Below, one piece after another: positions 51,890 through 63,152 of a stretch of DNA of 64,000 nucleotides. Made by a program: the position numbers and the translations under genes. Under the pieces are notes generated by a model that made no database searches, was not told where the DNA came from, and saw only the letters and a list, made by a program, of their open reading frames with translations. The stretch lies in contig ML681971.1 of the NCBI GenBank assembly GCA_007922195.1, forward strand, positions 17,285,066 to 17,349,065, read 5' to 3'. Origin of the DNA: Podocnemis expansa. Taxonomy: Eukaryota > Chordata > Testudines > Podocnemididae. The number at the start of each line of letters is the position of its first letter. The stretch's first letter is position 1.

Positions 51890-54735
51890 CAGTGGTTCCC
51901 AACCTTTTCTCTGCTGTGGCACACCTTGATACCTTCAAATTTTTCGAGGCACACAACCATTAAAAACTCATGAATATTCAGATTAGCTCAAAAGAACATG
52001 AATATTTATGAACCATGGCACAGTGGTTCGGAAATGCCATGTGCAGTAGTAGGGGTAGCAGAGCAGGGATGACAAGACAGGGGAGGTCAGGAGTTATTTG
52101 CAGTGGCAGGAGTGAGTGCGGGGAGCAGAGCAGGGCAGGGGTGGCACCGGTGCAACCCAGTAAGCCTGGTAAGCATTGCAAGGAGGTGCTGGCACCTGCT
52201 CTGCTTGCAGGGGGGGGTGCCAGAAATGGTAGCACCATTCCTGGGGAGGGGTGGCCAAAGAGGACAAGGGCAGCCATGTGGGGAACAGCACAAGGGTGCC
52301 AAGAGAGGAGAGGGGAAGGGAGAACAAAAGTGGCTTGGGGAGGCAGAGGGGAACCTGGGGAGTGGGAAGGTAGGGCAGGGGAACACAGTGCAGCACCCAC
52401 TTCCCCTTCTCCACAGTGGCTCCCTGCCACCCAGGACAAACCCTTACCCCACTGCTGCTCCCTCCGAACCCCAGTGGGTCCCGTTCCCGTCCCCCAGGAC
52501 CTTGCTGCCTGTGATGGATCCTCCCATCACTGCAGAGGCCAGAACTAGCCCTCCAGCCCCCAGCTCCACACACCCCCAACCAAACAGTCACCCCACAACC
52601 TCAGCTACACGCCTTCTGCTACATATCCATGCCCACCCACCTCTGCTACAAACATACACCTGCCCCCCAAAACCCTCAGCAGCTCCCCTCAAAGCCCTTA
52701 CTTTGGCTGTTTGCAAGCTGGCAGACAGGCTGGGAGCTGCTTCCCTGCCACAAACTACTTTGTTGGGCCCCCTTCCCTGTGGCCCCTGTCCCCCCCTGCA
52801 GCCCTAACCATTCCACATGACCCCCTAGGACTCCTTTTTTGTTTTGCTGAACTGAACTAACATGACTATTGTTGGGGAAAAACTAACTCTGGCCCTCAGC
52901 TGCAGAAAGAGGCACACCAGAGCTTTCCCATTGAAGCAGACCCGTTCCCAGCTGAGACTCCAATATGCAGAGAACGAGGTGTGGTTCAAAGTTTATTATT
53001 CAGCTGAATAATAAAAGGAACTGCAGCAGAGGGAAGCAAAGAGAAGCCAGCCTCTCTGAGCAAGAACCCCCAGTATAGGGGCTACAGGTCATACATACTT
53101 TCTAACATGCAAAATACGATATACATAATGCAACAAGCTCATGCATAATACAACAAGTTACATCATGCCTAAAATCCATACATGGTATTACTACTTTTAA
53201 TATGCAGGTTACATAATTAGATTGTACTTAATAGGCAGCATATAGTTAGCCCGCCTCTGTTGTTGTTTACTGCTCATTTGGGTACTAATTATTGCTCTTG
53301 ACCAATGAGAGTGGCCAAATTCCTGTGACCCCTTGGCTACCTGGCCCCCGTCAACCTGTTTACCAGACAAGGTTGATAGCTTCCCATCAGGGTCCAGACA
53401 GGAGGGATTGTCTTATAATCAACCTCTGTGGATTACCTCTTGTATCTACAGAAACAGTCTAACTTCCTATCAATCTAAACCCCCTAGCTCCCTTGACTAA
53501 CTAAACTTGTCTAAGCAAACCCAACAATCTCTGGCACAGAACTTCCAGACCAAACTTACTCCATCTTTAGACACTCCCCCCACACTATCCCTCTGGAACT
53601 CATAAAATATTCTTGGGTATGATATTTTTAAAGATCTTCCCATCATGAAGCTTGTAAGTTGATCATCTTTCACTTAACATAAGTGGGCTAATGCTGAACT
53701 ACGAAGTTAAAAAGAACATTTTTAAAAAGTATGAGCATTGATTAATAAAAAAAAAAGTGGTAACATTAATGATGGCTCAAAAATAACAAATACCACATTT
53801 AAAATGTTGGCAGTCAAATCTTACAGATGTTTCATATAGGCTTCGGTTTATGTGCGCTAGACATTTAATACAAATAATTATAATAAATAAAAATAAGTAA
53901 AAAAAAAAAATTCCTAGTGTGTAGCTATAAATGAAAAACACCACATTTCAGTGAAATTCTCTGAAGTGCTCAAGTTTATAAGACTCTTGCCCCCTCAAAA
54001 ATATTAAATAGTAAGTATAGAAGAAGCTAAAAAATTACTTACCAAAAAAAGAAAAAGATGCAGCACAGACATCACACACAGCTGTAATGATTGTCTAAAA
54101 GGGCAGCACTGTATTTATATGTAGCAGCCTATATGGACCTACCTGGTAAACTGATCTAACCAAAGCCAAACTAACAATTGTCACAAAGTCAAAGGAAAAG
54201 ACAAAAAGAACAGGTAAAAAAAGAAAAGGAAAAAGCAATATTTCACAAAATTAAAAAATGGCAGAATAAATGGCCACACTGAGGAATTAAAAGCTGAGCC
54301 CAAGGGAAAATTCCTACTGTTGTGCTGTCTGTTGCTTGCTCCTGCTTTTTTAGCATGTTAGTGTGAAGGTGATGGGCAGATAATGGTGAAATCTGCAATT
54401 CAGACAAAGCACAGATCCTAAAGATAGTTTGCCTTGATGAGCCAAGAGTGAAAAGTGCTTAGGCTTCCAGCCCTACTAGCTCTGCTTAGATGGGAACAAT
54501 TTCTATATTTTTCTATATTTTTATTTCTGTCCACCAAATTGAGGATGGGACCCCTTAGTGCTTGGGCCCTAGGCGGCTGCCTGCTTCGCCTACCCCAAAA
54601 GCCGCCACTGCTTTTTGCCAGCCCTGCACAGCCCATGTGGCTGGGCTGAGCAGGGAGGGAGCTCTAACTCTAGCTCTCCCAGATTCTCATGGCATACTTT
54701 GGGTGTTGCCGCGGCACACTGGTTGGGAACCACTG
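51890..54735. mobile_element. Large hAT-type element with nested insertions
   Basis: Ends CAGTGGTTCCCAACC (51890) and GGTTGGGAACCACTG (to 54735) are perfect inverted repeats, flanked on both sides by GTCTAATC (51882-51889 and 54736-54743). The original element was probably much shorter: its inside now holds a GC/AG-rich stretch (52.05-52.8 kb), a SINE piece at about 52829-52869, a solo LTR (52870-53526) and AT-rich sequence to about 54.3 kb. No transposase was recognised; the long open frames at 52.0-52.8 kb are composition effects. Confidence 0.82.
52870..53526 (-). repeat. Solo LTR of an endogenous retrovirus (minus strand)
   Basis: A 657-bp segment bounded by TGTTGGG and CCCAACA. Read on the minus strand it has an ATTGGT (CCAAT-type) motif in U3, a polyadenylation signal AATAAA at 52997-52992, and about 120 nt of U5 ending CCCCAACA. 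No gag, pol or env lies beside it, so it is a solo LTR. The 5-nt flanks ACTAT and ATCTC do not match, so the duplication is lost or the copy arose by recombination between different proviruses. Class is uncertain (gamma-like by layout). Confidence 0.65.
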
Positions 54736-55005
54736 GTCTAATCCATAGTCTGGAGGCCAGGATGTGGCGGTTAAAAGCCTGCTAGGTGCAGCAGCAGCAG
54801 CACCTCCCACGCCCTCCTAAGCTGGAGCAGAGGAGCTGCCCGTGATAGCTAGGAGCCATATCACCTGTTACTCTAGCCCCATGCACCTCCCTGCACTGCA
54901 CAAACCAGGAGGACTCAGGAGCAGATGTGGGTGGGAGAGATCAGTCGCTTCTGTCTACAAGGGGATGCCTCCTCCCCCATCCAAAACCTGCTCACTAGCT
55001 CCCTG

Positions 55006-55522
55006 CAGGGGCATCGCTGGCATTTGGCATGCCGAGGCACGTGCCCCGGGTCCCAATGCCAGTGCCACGGATCTCCAGCCCAATCAGGCCAGGGATCCGG
55101 GCCCCAGCTGACTGCCCGGCAGGCCCCGCCCCTGGCCAGGGATAGGGCCAGGGGGAGGCTGCGCTGCCGTGGGCGGGTAGGCCGCGGCAGGGCCGGGCCA
55201 GAAGTGGCCGCTGGAGGCCGGGGACTGGGGCGGCCAGGCCCCCGATCCGGGGACGGGGCCGCTGCGGCTGCCAGCGGCCAGACCCCTGATCCTCAGCCGG
55301 GGATCCGGGGCCCGGCTGGCCACCTGCAGTGGCCCCATCCCCAGCTGGGGCTCCAGAGCCTGGCCTCCAGCGGCCGCTTCTGGCCAGGCCACACTGCGGC
55401 CTAGCTGCCTGTGGTGGTGCGGCACCCCTGGCCCTATCCATGACCAGGGGGCGGGGCCTTCCAGCTGGGGGCGGGGGCTGGGCCCATGCCCTGGGTCCCT
55501 CCCCACCCCAGCACCGCCTCTG
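55006..55522 (-). mobile_element. GC-rich hAT-type non-autonomous element, copy 2
   Basis: It runs from CAGGGGCATCGCTGGC to CCAGCACCGCCTCTG; the flanks GCTCCCTG (54998-55005) and GCTCTCTG (55523-55530) differ at one base. Its left end matches the inverted right end of copy 1 (27716-28061) and vice versa, so the two lie in opposite orientation. Very GC-rich interior; open frames on both strands are artefacts. Confidence 0.8.
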
Positions 55523-56177
55523 GCTCTCTGAGGTAGAAACAAATTTTAATGTGGCCTCTCACACAAAAAGGGTGGGCTCCCCGGTCTAGCCAAATCACTT
55601 TTCAAAGCAGAACAGTACTTTGCAACTGCACTGAATGATTCTCACCTGTGAAGTGCCAGCTTCTCTTTCACACATGGTCCAGCTGCATGTTAAAATGGCT
55701 CTTGCCTTAAGTTTGTAAATCACCTAGAGGTTGCAGTCGGAAGAGTCATTAGTTGTCAAAATTGCTTCTATCTCACTTGTTTTTATGTAATTGTACAAAT
55801 ATTTCCATTAGGGTCTTATTAATTTAAGTACTGTTCCAAATATAGCTGTGTATGCTATGCTCGGTGACTAGTAAGAGAAATAAAGTAGATGAACTATCTG
55901 GAACACTGGTTCTCAGTGACTGTCAATAATGGAAAGCTTGTTTGATTCTGTTACGAACTATGGCATCTTTCTTTTATTTCCATTCCTTGCTGGATTTTAA
56001 TGGGGCGATGGGGGACCAAATCAGGTGCCTTTTGAGCAATTTTTTTTTAGACTTGTTCAGTCTGCAACATTTGTCTGTTGATTGATTTACTTAAACTGTC
56101 TCATGGAAAAAATAATAATCTTCTCCATGCATCACTGTTTTAATGCTCTTCACTTTCAGGTGGACCTAATCAGAATA

Positions 56178-56336
56178 ATGTACAACATAAATCCTTTGGA
56201 GAACTTGAAGGTTTACATCAGCAGTCGACCTCCACTGGTGGTCTTTATGATCAGTGTAAGCGCAATGGCAATTGCTTTTCTGACGCTGGGTTATTTCTTT
56301 AAAATCAAGGAGATCAAATCACCAGAAATGACAGAG
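56178..56336 (+). CDS. TMEM248: TMEM248 coding exon 1 (start, first membrane helix)
   Basis: Exon from 56160 (acceptor TTTCAG at 56154-56159), with 18 nt of 5'UTR before the ATG. The ORF also extends upstream in frame, but the conserved start is here (human begins MFNINPLENL). It encodes the cytosolic N-terminus and the first membrane helix, ending KIKEIKSPEMTE. Donor GTATGA at 56337; phase 0. Confidence 0.94.
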
Positions 56337-59300
56337 GTATGATGTAAGATATGTATGTTGACATGCTTATTTAACAGGCATACACAGAATTATTTTTAAC
56401 TTTTCGTATGTTTTTGCTGGAAAGAAACAGCCGGTGCTAATATACAGGGCCTGCCTTATCTTCATTTGCATTACCATATTTTTATCTCTAACGCAGAAGT
56501 GGTCATTTATCTTGTAAGGTGTAATCTTGATAATAAATTTGATAGATGGGGGGAAATGAATGCTCTGTCATTAGGAGATTGTGTTTGTGATGTTTCCACT
56601 AACACCCCCGCCTGCCGCCCTTGGAACCTCTGCTGATCCTCGTTGCAAGTTAATTTGCAAAACTCTTCCATAGTTTGGGTGCATTTAGATGAAAGTATAT
56701 TTTTTTGATCTTCACTGAGGGAGAGAATAGGGCTCCTGACTAGATGAAGTTAGTGTAACTACACCAAGAATATTAATTTCATTTGGAGTTCTGGGGAGAA
56801 CATTATTCTGCCCTATGCTTTTTTAACTTTGAGAATGAGTAGCTGGTCAGGAGGCTTGAAGTGGGAATTGGAATTAGCATTTGATTTATAAAATCAAGGA
56901 AACATGAGTGGTAGATATTTCTGCCATTGAGAATGCTGGCAGTTACTTCAGTGAAAGGCAGGAGTGATTTTTATCTTGGTGATGCAGAATTGTATAAAGA
57001 ATCTAAACTGCTCTTTGGAGAAGTGGCAGTACAGAATGATTTTGTTAATCTAATTGGTCGTCTAATCTAGACTCTTGTGTTGCTTTTTAAAGGACTGGAA
57101 TACTTTCCTCTTGAGGTTTAATGATTTGGACTTCTGTATATCAGAGAATGAAACCTTAAAACATCTCATCAATGATACCACAACTCCAGAAAGTACAGTG
57201 ACTAGTGGACAAGCCAGATCTACACAATCGCCACAGACTCTTGAGGACTCTGGTCCAGTAAACATCTCTGTGACAATCACTTTGACACTGGACCCATTGA
57301 AACCATTTGGAGGGTATTCCCGTAATGTCACACATCTAAGTTCCACAATTTTGGGACACCAGATTGGACTTTCAGGTATGTGAAATCTGAGTGCTCCAAA
57401 TATGAGTAATAATTACGCTTGTAATATTAGAAATGTCTGTAAATGTAAAATAAAAATTGAGCTAATCACTGAAGAGACAATTTGCTTAGACTTCACCTGC
57501 ATTGCTAAAATTGTTGTTAGTTCTTTACAGTAATGAGCCTGTGTTGTTTCTTTTTGCGAAAAATAACTTTCCCTGTATTCCGAGTGGAAGGAAGATGTAT
57601 GTATATGCCCTTTTTGTGGTCTAGAATAGATCAGGTGAACGTGACTGGGTTGATGGAAAGCATTTTCAAAACAAAGTTTTGATCTGAAAAAGCTGCTACA
57701 TAGTTATTAAGGGATAGCCATCTTGTTGCGCAGTCAGTTTCAGGGGTGGTGAACCCTTCTCTGCTATTGATCCAGTTGTATGTTAACTGAAAACAGCTTG
57801 GTGATTTTTAAAATCTAAATATTGACTTGGTCAGGATAAAGCTGCTGAAAAGTAGCAGTGATTGTAAGATTTCGCAATGATATGAAAATGATGAAGAATT
57901 CTAACCCTTTCTGTTGGCTTGCCTGGTCAGTGGGTCGGAGCAGTGGGTGGGGAGACTTGGTAGAAGTGATTTATAGTAACTTTTTGGAGTTGAAGTTCAG
58001 CATGTTTAATTTTACAATGGTACTAGGAAATCAAGGTGGCTTTCACCTAAAATATCCGATAGCAGACATCTGAAAATCTGTATTGATTACAACAAAACCT
58101 CGCTATTCTTTAATGAATTATGTGATGCAGTTTCTGTTTGAGATCACCTGGATTTTTTCTGCGTATCAGATACAGTTTATCTCTGGGAACCTAAAGTGTA
58201 TCATTTAGAGAATCTGGTGGTTTAGTCTTGTCTCCGTAGTGTATCTGTTGATGGGGATGTGCCTAGTAAGATACTTTTCAGCAGTTATAACCACATGGAT
58301 TTCTCTGACGTTACACTCCAGGAAAAAAAAAAAAACGAAAGGCTAAAATTCTGAGATGTTACTGATAAAATTGTTTGAGAATATCCAAGGGTATGTACAA
58401 TTATAAAAGAAGTTTTATAAAACCAAAACTTGTAAAGGCACAATGGTGGTGGGACTAAGTTCAAAAAGTAGTCAGTGCTCCAGAGCATGGTTTGGCAGGG
58501 GAGGGGAAAAGCAAGTCTGCTAATTTTCCTGATCTTTTTTTGCTTCCCTAAGAGGGCTACAAAGCTGGATGTCCACAAAAGTGCAGTTGATTACACAACT
58601 TCTCCTAGTTCTGCTTGCTGGTATGGCTGTTGGCATAAAATAATTTCTTTCTTTTTAAAAGGCAGAGAATCCCATGAGGAGATAAATATCACATTCACAC
58701 TGCCTGCCGCTTGGAATTCAGATGACTGTGTTCTCCATGGTCACTGTGAGCAGGTGGTATTCACAACCTGCATGACCATCACAGCAGTCAGCAATGTGTT
58801 TCCTGTCACAGTGTAAGTGCCTTTCTAAATATTCATTCTCAGGCTAGTTACCTCAGATGAACCCAGAACTCTCAAAATGCTTTGGATGCTTTTCTTATCC
58901 ATACCATGATGCTCTACCTGTGACTTTGAAAGTGAAGTCACGCATTCTCTTTTTCAGTAGTAAATTCAGTTTGGTTTAAAAGGCATTTGCTCTCTTTACT
59001 AACACAGTAAAGTTTTTGCTCCATCTCTCTCTCTCTCCCTGTACTGTAGTTCAGCTAAATGGCTTCTGGTGGAGTTCGTGCTACAATCCTAGGAAATTTG
59101 AACTATTAAAACTGTTGAAACTATTAAAATAATACCCTATACATCTAAATTACCACACTTTAATCAGAATTCTCATTTTGGAAGGGATATTTACACCTTG
59201 TGTTTCAAGTTTCTAACCTCTAGAGATCAGGGTTAGATTCTTATTGCCCATAGGCCTACTGCAGGTATCTTTCACCATTCTCTTGAGTGTCCTCATCACT

Positions 59301-62300
59301 GTCCAAGGGAGGATATAGGACTGGATAGATTACTGATCTAATCTGGCATGGCAGCTCCTATGTTCCTACGTGTGTTAACCCACAAAGTTTTATTTTAATA
59401 GATGATGTCTTAATATCAATTTTGCTTTCATTTCAAAATGCCACCACTTTCATTTTGGAAAAGCTAACAAAGTTATTCAAGATTTTTCCAGACTTCGGTG
59501 TCTTTAACTTGCTGAAAATGGCCAGTTTCTCTCTCCAGTTCAGAACCAGCTTAGACTGACACATTTCCGCTTCAAAGCTTCTCGGAAATTATGCTGGTTA
59601 TCTTCAGCAAAAGCAAACATTGGCGCTTGAAAGATAATGGCATGTTATCTGAAAACTTCCTTTAAACTATAGTGTTTTGACATGGAATAATGACTATTGC
59701 TAACGGATATGCCATGGGGAAGAAGATGGGTAGAGCCCTGCAAATCTGTGGGTATCCGCTGCAGATCCATGGGTATCCCCATCTGCGGGTGTGGATAACC
59801 ACAGACCCATTGCTGCGGATCAACTCACGGATGCAGCTTCTATTGTTACCTTATCACAGTGCGATCCATTGCCGAAACTGCTGCACAGGGAAACCAGGAA
59901 GCGCTCTGGCCAATCCTAGATTGTGATCTGCCAGCCAATCAGAGTCTCAAGGTGGGACTTGGAGACTCACTGCTGGCCTTTGATTGGCTTATTCCCCTGC
60001 CCGCTTCTTCCTTTTGTTGCTTCCAGTTGGCAAGCCATTGCTGTCAATCAGAGATTTCACAGGTGGGCAAAGAAATCTGATTGAGAGCACAGCATGCAAA
60101 CCACAAACAAGAAAGGAGAAAGTGGGTGGGACCCATGTGGGGAATGAACCAATCAAAGTCTGAATAGTTGTATGTGAGCCCAAGCTCGGTTGCAGCTGCA
60201 GTTACAGAGGCAGCTAAATCCTGGCATGCGGATTTCGGATGGGATTAATGTTATCACTGAGTGGATGCGGATCGAATGCTGTTCCACATTTTTGTATCTG
60301 CACAGGGCTCTAGAGATGGGTCAGGGGACTGACATTGCAATAGCTCTTAAGTTCTGCATGAAAGCCATGAGGTATGGTTATTTATTATCTCTAAATTGGT
60401 AGCTTGACCAAAGCCCAGATCTTTTGGTGACCAAAAGTTGATTCTTTCTATCGACTGGTCTACACAAGTCGGGTCTCAGTCTCTTCAGCAGTACAAGTGT
60501 GTTCACAAAAGATGTATCATGATTCATCTTCCCCCATCCTCTTCCAAAACTGTGTCAAGAGGATATGGCTATCATGAATGTTGGAGAGTGGACGCTTTGC
60601 CAACATGGAGGTGGCCTTAGTGGGTCAGAGCGGGAAGCTTCCATTGCTACTGCCTCACTGTCCCTGTTCTTTGGATCGAATTCTTTAGCGGAAAAATTCA
60701 CACCCTCGAAAAAATTGAATCCAAAGAAGGCCAAGTGCTGGGTAAGGAAATGCCACATGAGTTGGTTCCTGGGGGTAACAGACTTTCCTCTTGTCATCTC
60801 TACACACCAAAGGATTAGTTATTTCCCTGCTACTGCATACCAAGTTATTGTTCTGTATCTGCCTTCACTTCTAGAGCTTGGGGTAGGTTCATCTGAAAAC
60901 CATTAAAAATATAAAAAGATTTTGAAGTGACTCCCTGCTTGTTAAATGACGGTGAGTTTACTTGTTGGAACAGATTGCAATGCAAGTTTAATGTTACTTT
61001 AGGTTCTAGACTTTCTTTTGCCTTAGCATGTTATTTTGGCACTACATTATGCATGTTGCAGTGTAAGACAGTTGTTTACACTGTTCAAAGAGAGAATGAA
61101 CCCTAGTATGTTCTCAGAATCAGCCATACAGGATTCTGAAAATGGCAATTAATCTACTTGCTTGCTTTGCTTTTTATCCTCAGTCAGCCGCCACATTGCG
61201 TTCCCGAGACGTACAGCAATGCTACGCTCTGGTACAAGATCTTCACTACAGCTAGGGACTCCAATACAAAATATGCACAAGATTATAACCCTTTCTGGTG
61301 TTACAAAGGAGCCATTGGAAAAGTGTATCATGCTTTAAATCCCAAACTAACTGTCATAGTTCCAGATGTAAGTGCCAGTTATCTTTCTGTGTTCCATTGA
61401 CTGATTGTTTCCTTCCGATTTAGCTGGATGAGATATTCTTCTCCTCTTCCTGACCTAAAACAGTTGCATAGCACAGCTTTCTTAAGTAGCTGTTTTTAGT
61501 ATTGTTGCACCTGTGTTGGTCCCAAGATATTAGAGCAACAAGGCAGTGAGGTAATATCTTGCTAAATCAATTTCAGATGTCGGTGAAAGAGAAGCTTTCA
61601 GGTTACACAGAGTTGCTCCTCAGGTCTTTGGAAACCTTGCACAACACCTTCAATAGACATGCTTGGGAGTATAAATTCATGTCTTGGCAACACATTAAAA
61701 ATCATAGTCTTAATAAAGAGACTAGATTTATGGCTTATTACAACTCACTAACCTCATTTAGTCCTATGACTGCAGAAGCCAATGTTAATGGGCCACTTCG
61801 CTTTGTTCTTCAAAGCGCCTGATGAAGTGGGATTTTCTCCCACAAAAGCTCATATGATAAATAAATTTGTTAGTCTTTCAGTGCTACAGGACTCCTTGTT
61901 TGATTTGCAGAACTAGACTAACATGGCTACCCCTTTGGAAATCACTTTGAACAGTTTCTTAGAACTGTGGCTCTCAGCCTTTCCAGAATACTGTACCACT
62001 TTCAGGAGTCTGATTTGTCCTGTGTTGTTCTTTTCCTTTTTCCCCAATCCCCGTTTCACCTCACTTTAAAAACGATTTGCTTACAAAAATCAGACATAAA
62101 AATACAAAAGCGTTGGAGCATGCGATTACTGAAAACTTGCTTACGTTTTCATTTTTACCATATAATTATAAAATAAAGCAACGGAAATATAAATATCATA
62201 TTTACATTTCAGTGCATAGTGTATATAGAGCAGTATAAACAAGTCATTGTCTTTATATTTTATATTTTATAACTTGACTAGTGCTTCTTATTTAGCCTGT

Positions 62301-63119
62301 TATAAAAGTAGGCAAATATCTAGATGAGTTTATGTATCCCCAGAAGACTCCTGTGTACCCCCAGGAGTACACACATCCACTGCTGAGAACCACTGCCTTA
62401 GAATATGCCTTACATGTTTCATCTTGAACCTAGCTGTGACAGGTACCTTTTTCTCAGACCTGAAGACTACCTTTGTGGGACTCAAAAAAACTTGCCTTTC
62501 ACCTGTGGGAGTAGGTCCTATAAAAGATAACGTCACGCACTTTGTCTTTCTTACATAGTTGCCAGAGTTTTATGTCAGAGGTGGCTGGATTATAGGGGTG
62601 GGTGTAGTGATCTCCATCTATCTTAATGCGCTTAATAGCTTCATTAACTAAGGTTTATTATTTAAAATCCTTTGATTAAAGATGCTACTGTTTTATATAC
62701 AAAGTGCAGGGGTAGTGTAATAAATACTGTTAAAATGCAGTCACATCAATAAATGTAGTGCACATTAAATATTTTAATATTAAGATAATTTACGGTGCCC
62801 CATCACTAACTTCAACTTTTAGACGTTCTGCATTAGTAATGTAGAGGATATTCTTTGTATTGAGAAGATACCAGACGGGGAAAGTGGTTTCTCTGCTAAT
62901 CTGCTGAATGTTGCTTGAAAGTGAAATGTCTTTTCTATGTACAGAATCAGTAAACTGTTATATTTCTCTGTGCAGGATGATCGCTCACTAATAAACTTGC
63001 ATCTCATGCATACCAGTTATTTTCTTTTTGTGATGGTGATTACGATGTTCTGCTATGCAGTTATTAAAGGTAGACCAAGCAAACTGAGGCAAAACAATAC
63101 AGAATTCTGCTCTGAAAAA
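56178..63119 (+). CDS. TMEM248: TMEM248 transmembrane protein, coding span as seen in the window
   Basis: TMEM248 is a two-pass membrane protein of the TMEM248/TMEM219 family; its cellular role is poorly known. Exons 56178-56336, 57093-57375, 58662-58812, 61184-61367 and 62976-63119 join in frame to 307 codons. N-terminal start MYNINPLENLKVYISSRPP, a first membrane helix around residues 20-42 (LVVFMISVSAMAIAFLTLGY), a long lumenal part with several N-glycosylation sequons (NETL, NDTT, NISV, NVTH, NITF, NATL) and conserved cysteines, and a second helix near the C-terminus (SYFLFVMVITMFCYAV). The human protein ends about six residues later; those probably come from an exon beyond the window (see the last exon). 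The gene appears intact. Confidence 0.93.
57093..57375 (+). CDS. TMEM248: TMEM248 coding exon 2 (lumenal, glycosylated)
   Basis: Acceptor TTTAAAG ends at 57092, donor GTATGT starts at 57376; phase 0 to phase 1. Product starts DWNTFLLRFNDLDFCISENE and ends HQIGLS. It contains the NETL, NDTT, NISV and NVTH sequons and a Ser/Thr-rich stretch. One residue shorter than human as I recall it, near QARSTQS. Confidence 0.95.
58662..58812 (+). CDS. TMEM248: TMEM248 coding exon 3 (lumenal)
   Basis: Acceptor TTTTAAAAG ends at 58661, donor GTAAGT starts at 58813; phase 1 to phase 2. Product REZ-like start GRESHEEINITFTLPAAW and then CVLHGHCEQVVFTTC, with cysteines likely to form disulfides in the lumen. 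Similar to human apart from conservative changes (human has an alanine where this has the serine of ESHEE). Confidence 0.95.
59731..60312. mobile_element. hAT-type non-autonomous element (TAGAGCCCTGC ends)
   Basis: The ends TAGAGCCCTGCAAATC and, reversed, GCACAGGGCTCTA are inverted repeats. A GGGTATCC/GGATNCCC-type motif repeats inside both ends (TGCGGATC...). The flanks AAGATGGG (59723-59730) and GAGATGGG (60313-60320) differ at one base. 582 bp, no transposase, in TMEM248 intron between coding exons 3 and 4. Confidence 0.75.
61184..61367 (+). CDS. TMEM248: TMEM248 coding exon 4 (lumenal)
   Basis: Acceptor TCCTCAG ends at 61183, donor GTAAGT starts at 61368; phase 2 to phase 0. Product starts QPPHCVPETYSNATLWYK, with an NATL sequon, continues through the aromatic DYNPFWCYKGAIGKVYHALN, and ends TVIVPD. 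Nearly identical to mammalian TMEM248. Confidence 0.95.
61807..61940 (-). repeat. tRNA-type SINE, complete monomer
   Basis: On the + strand: CGCCTGATGAAGTGGGATTT, CTCCCACAAAAGCTCATATG, TTAGTCTTTCAGTGCTACAG, GACTCCTTGTTTGATTTGC, then the head complement GAACTAGACTAACATGGCTA and CCCCTTTGGA. Minus-strand copy with both ends, in TMEM248 intron before the last visible exon. Confidence 0.85.
61965..62395. mobile_element. hAT-type non-autonomous element (CAGTGGTTCTCAGC ends)
   Basis: The ends CTGTGGCTCTCAGCC (61965) and GCTGAGAACCACTG (to 62395) are imperfect inverted repeats. Flanks TCTTAGAA (61957-61964) and CCTTAGAA (62396-62403) differ at one base, fitting an 8-bp duplication. The inside includes AGGAGTCTG/GACTCCTG and polypyrimidine sequence. 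431 bp, no coding capacity. Confidence 0.75.
62976..63119 (+). CDS. TMEM248: TMEM248 coding exon 5 (second membrane helix); end uncertain
   Basis: Acceptor CTGTGCAG ends at 62975. Product DDRSLINLHLMHTSYFLF, the second membrane helix, then KGRPSKLRQNNTEFCSEK. At 63120 stands GTAAGT, a good donor. Without splicing, the frame runs on for ten codons (VSLTKKYTKH) to TGA at 63150-63152. The human tail, as I recall it, is VALAEA. 307 codons here plus six would match the family length, so a final short exon beyond 64000 is likely. If the donor is unused, the CDS ends at 63152 instead. Confidence 0.85.
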
Positions 63120-63152
63120 GTAAGTTTAACTAAAAAATACACAAAGCACTGA

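Larger units (their letters stand above)
32226..56159. other. TMEM248: TMEM248 intron 1, repeat-rich
   Basis: This 24-kb intron contains most transposons in the window: palindromic SINEs (32.7-33.1, 39.4-39.7, 43.8-44.0 kb), nested CR1s (37.2-39.8 kb), paired hAT elements (44.7 and 45.2 kb), a DIRS-like element (46.2-51.5 kb), a hAT element with a solo LTR (51.9-54.7 kb) and a GC-rich hAT copy (55.0-55.5 kb). Stretches 33.5-37.1, 39.8-40.6, 42.0-43.7 and 55.6-56.1 kb hold nothing I recognise apart from low-complexity runs (poly-C at about 36008-36020). Confidence 0.7.

Noticed and set aside
52015..52807. Open frames up to 234 codons on + and 165 on -
   Set aside because: They overlap in AG/CT-skewed sequence inside a hAT element; low-complexity products with no family resemblance.
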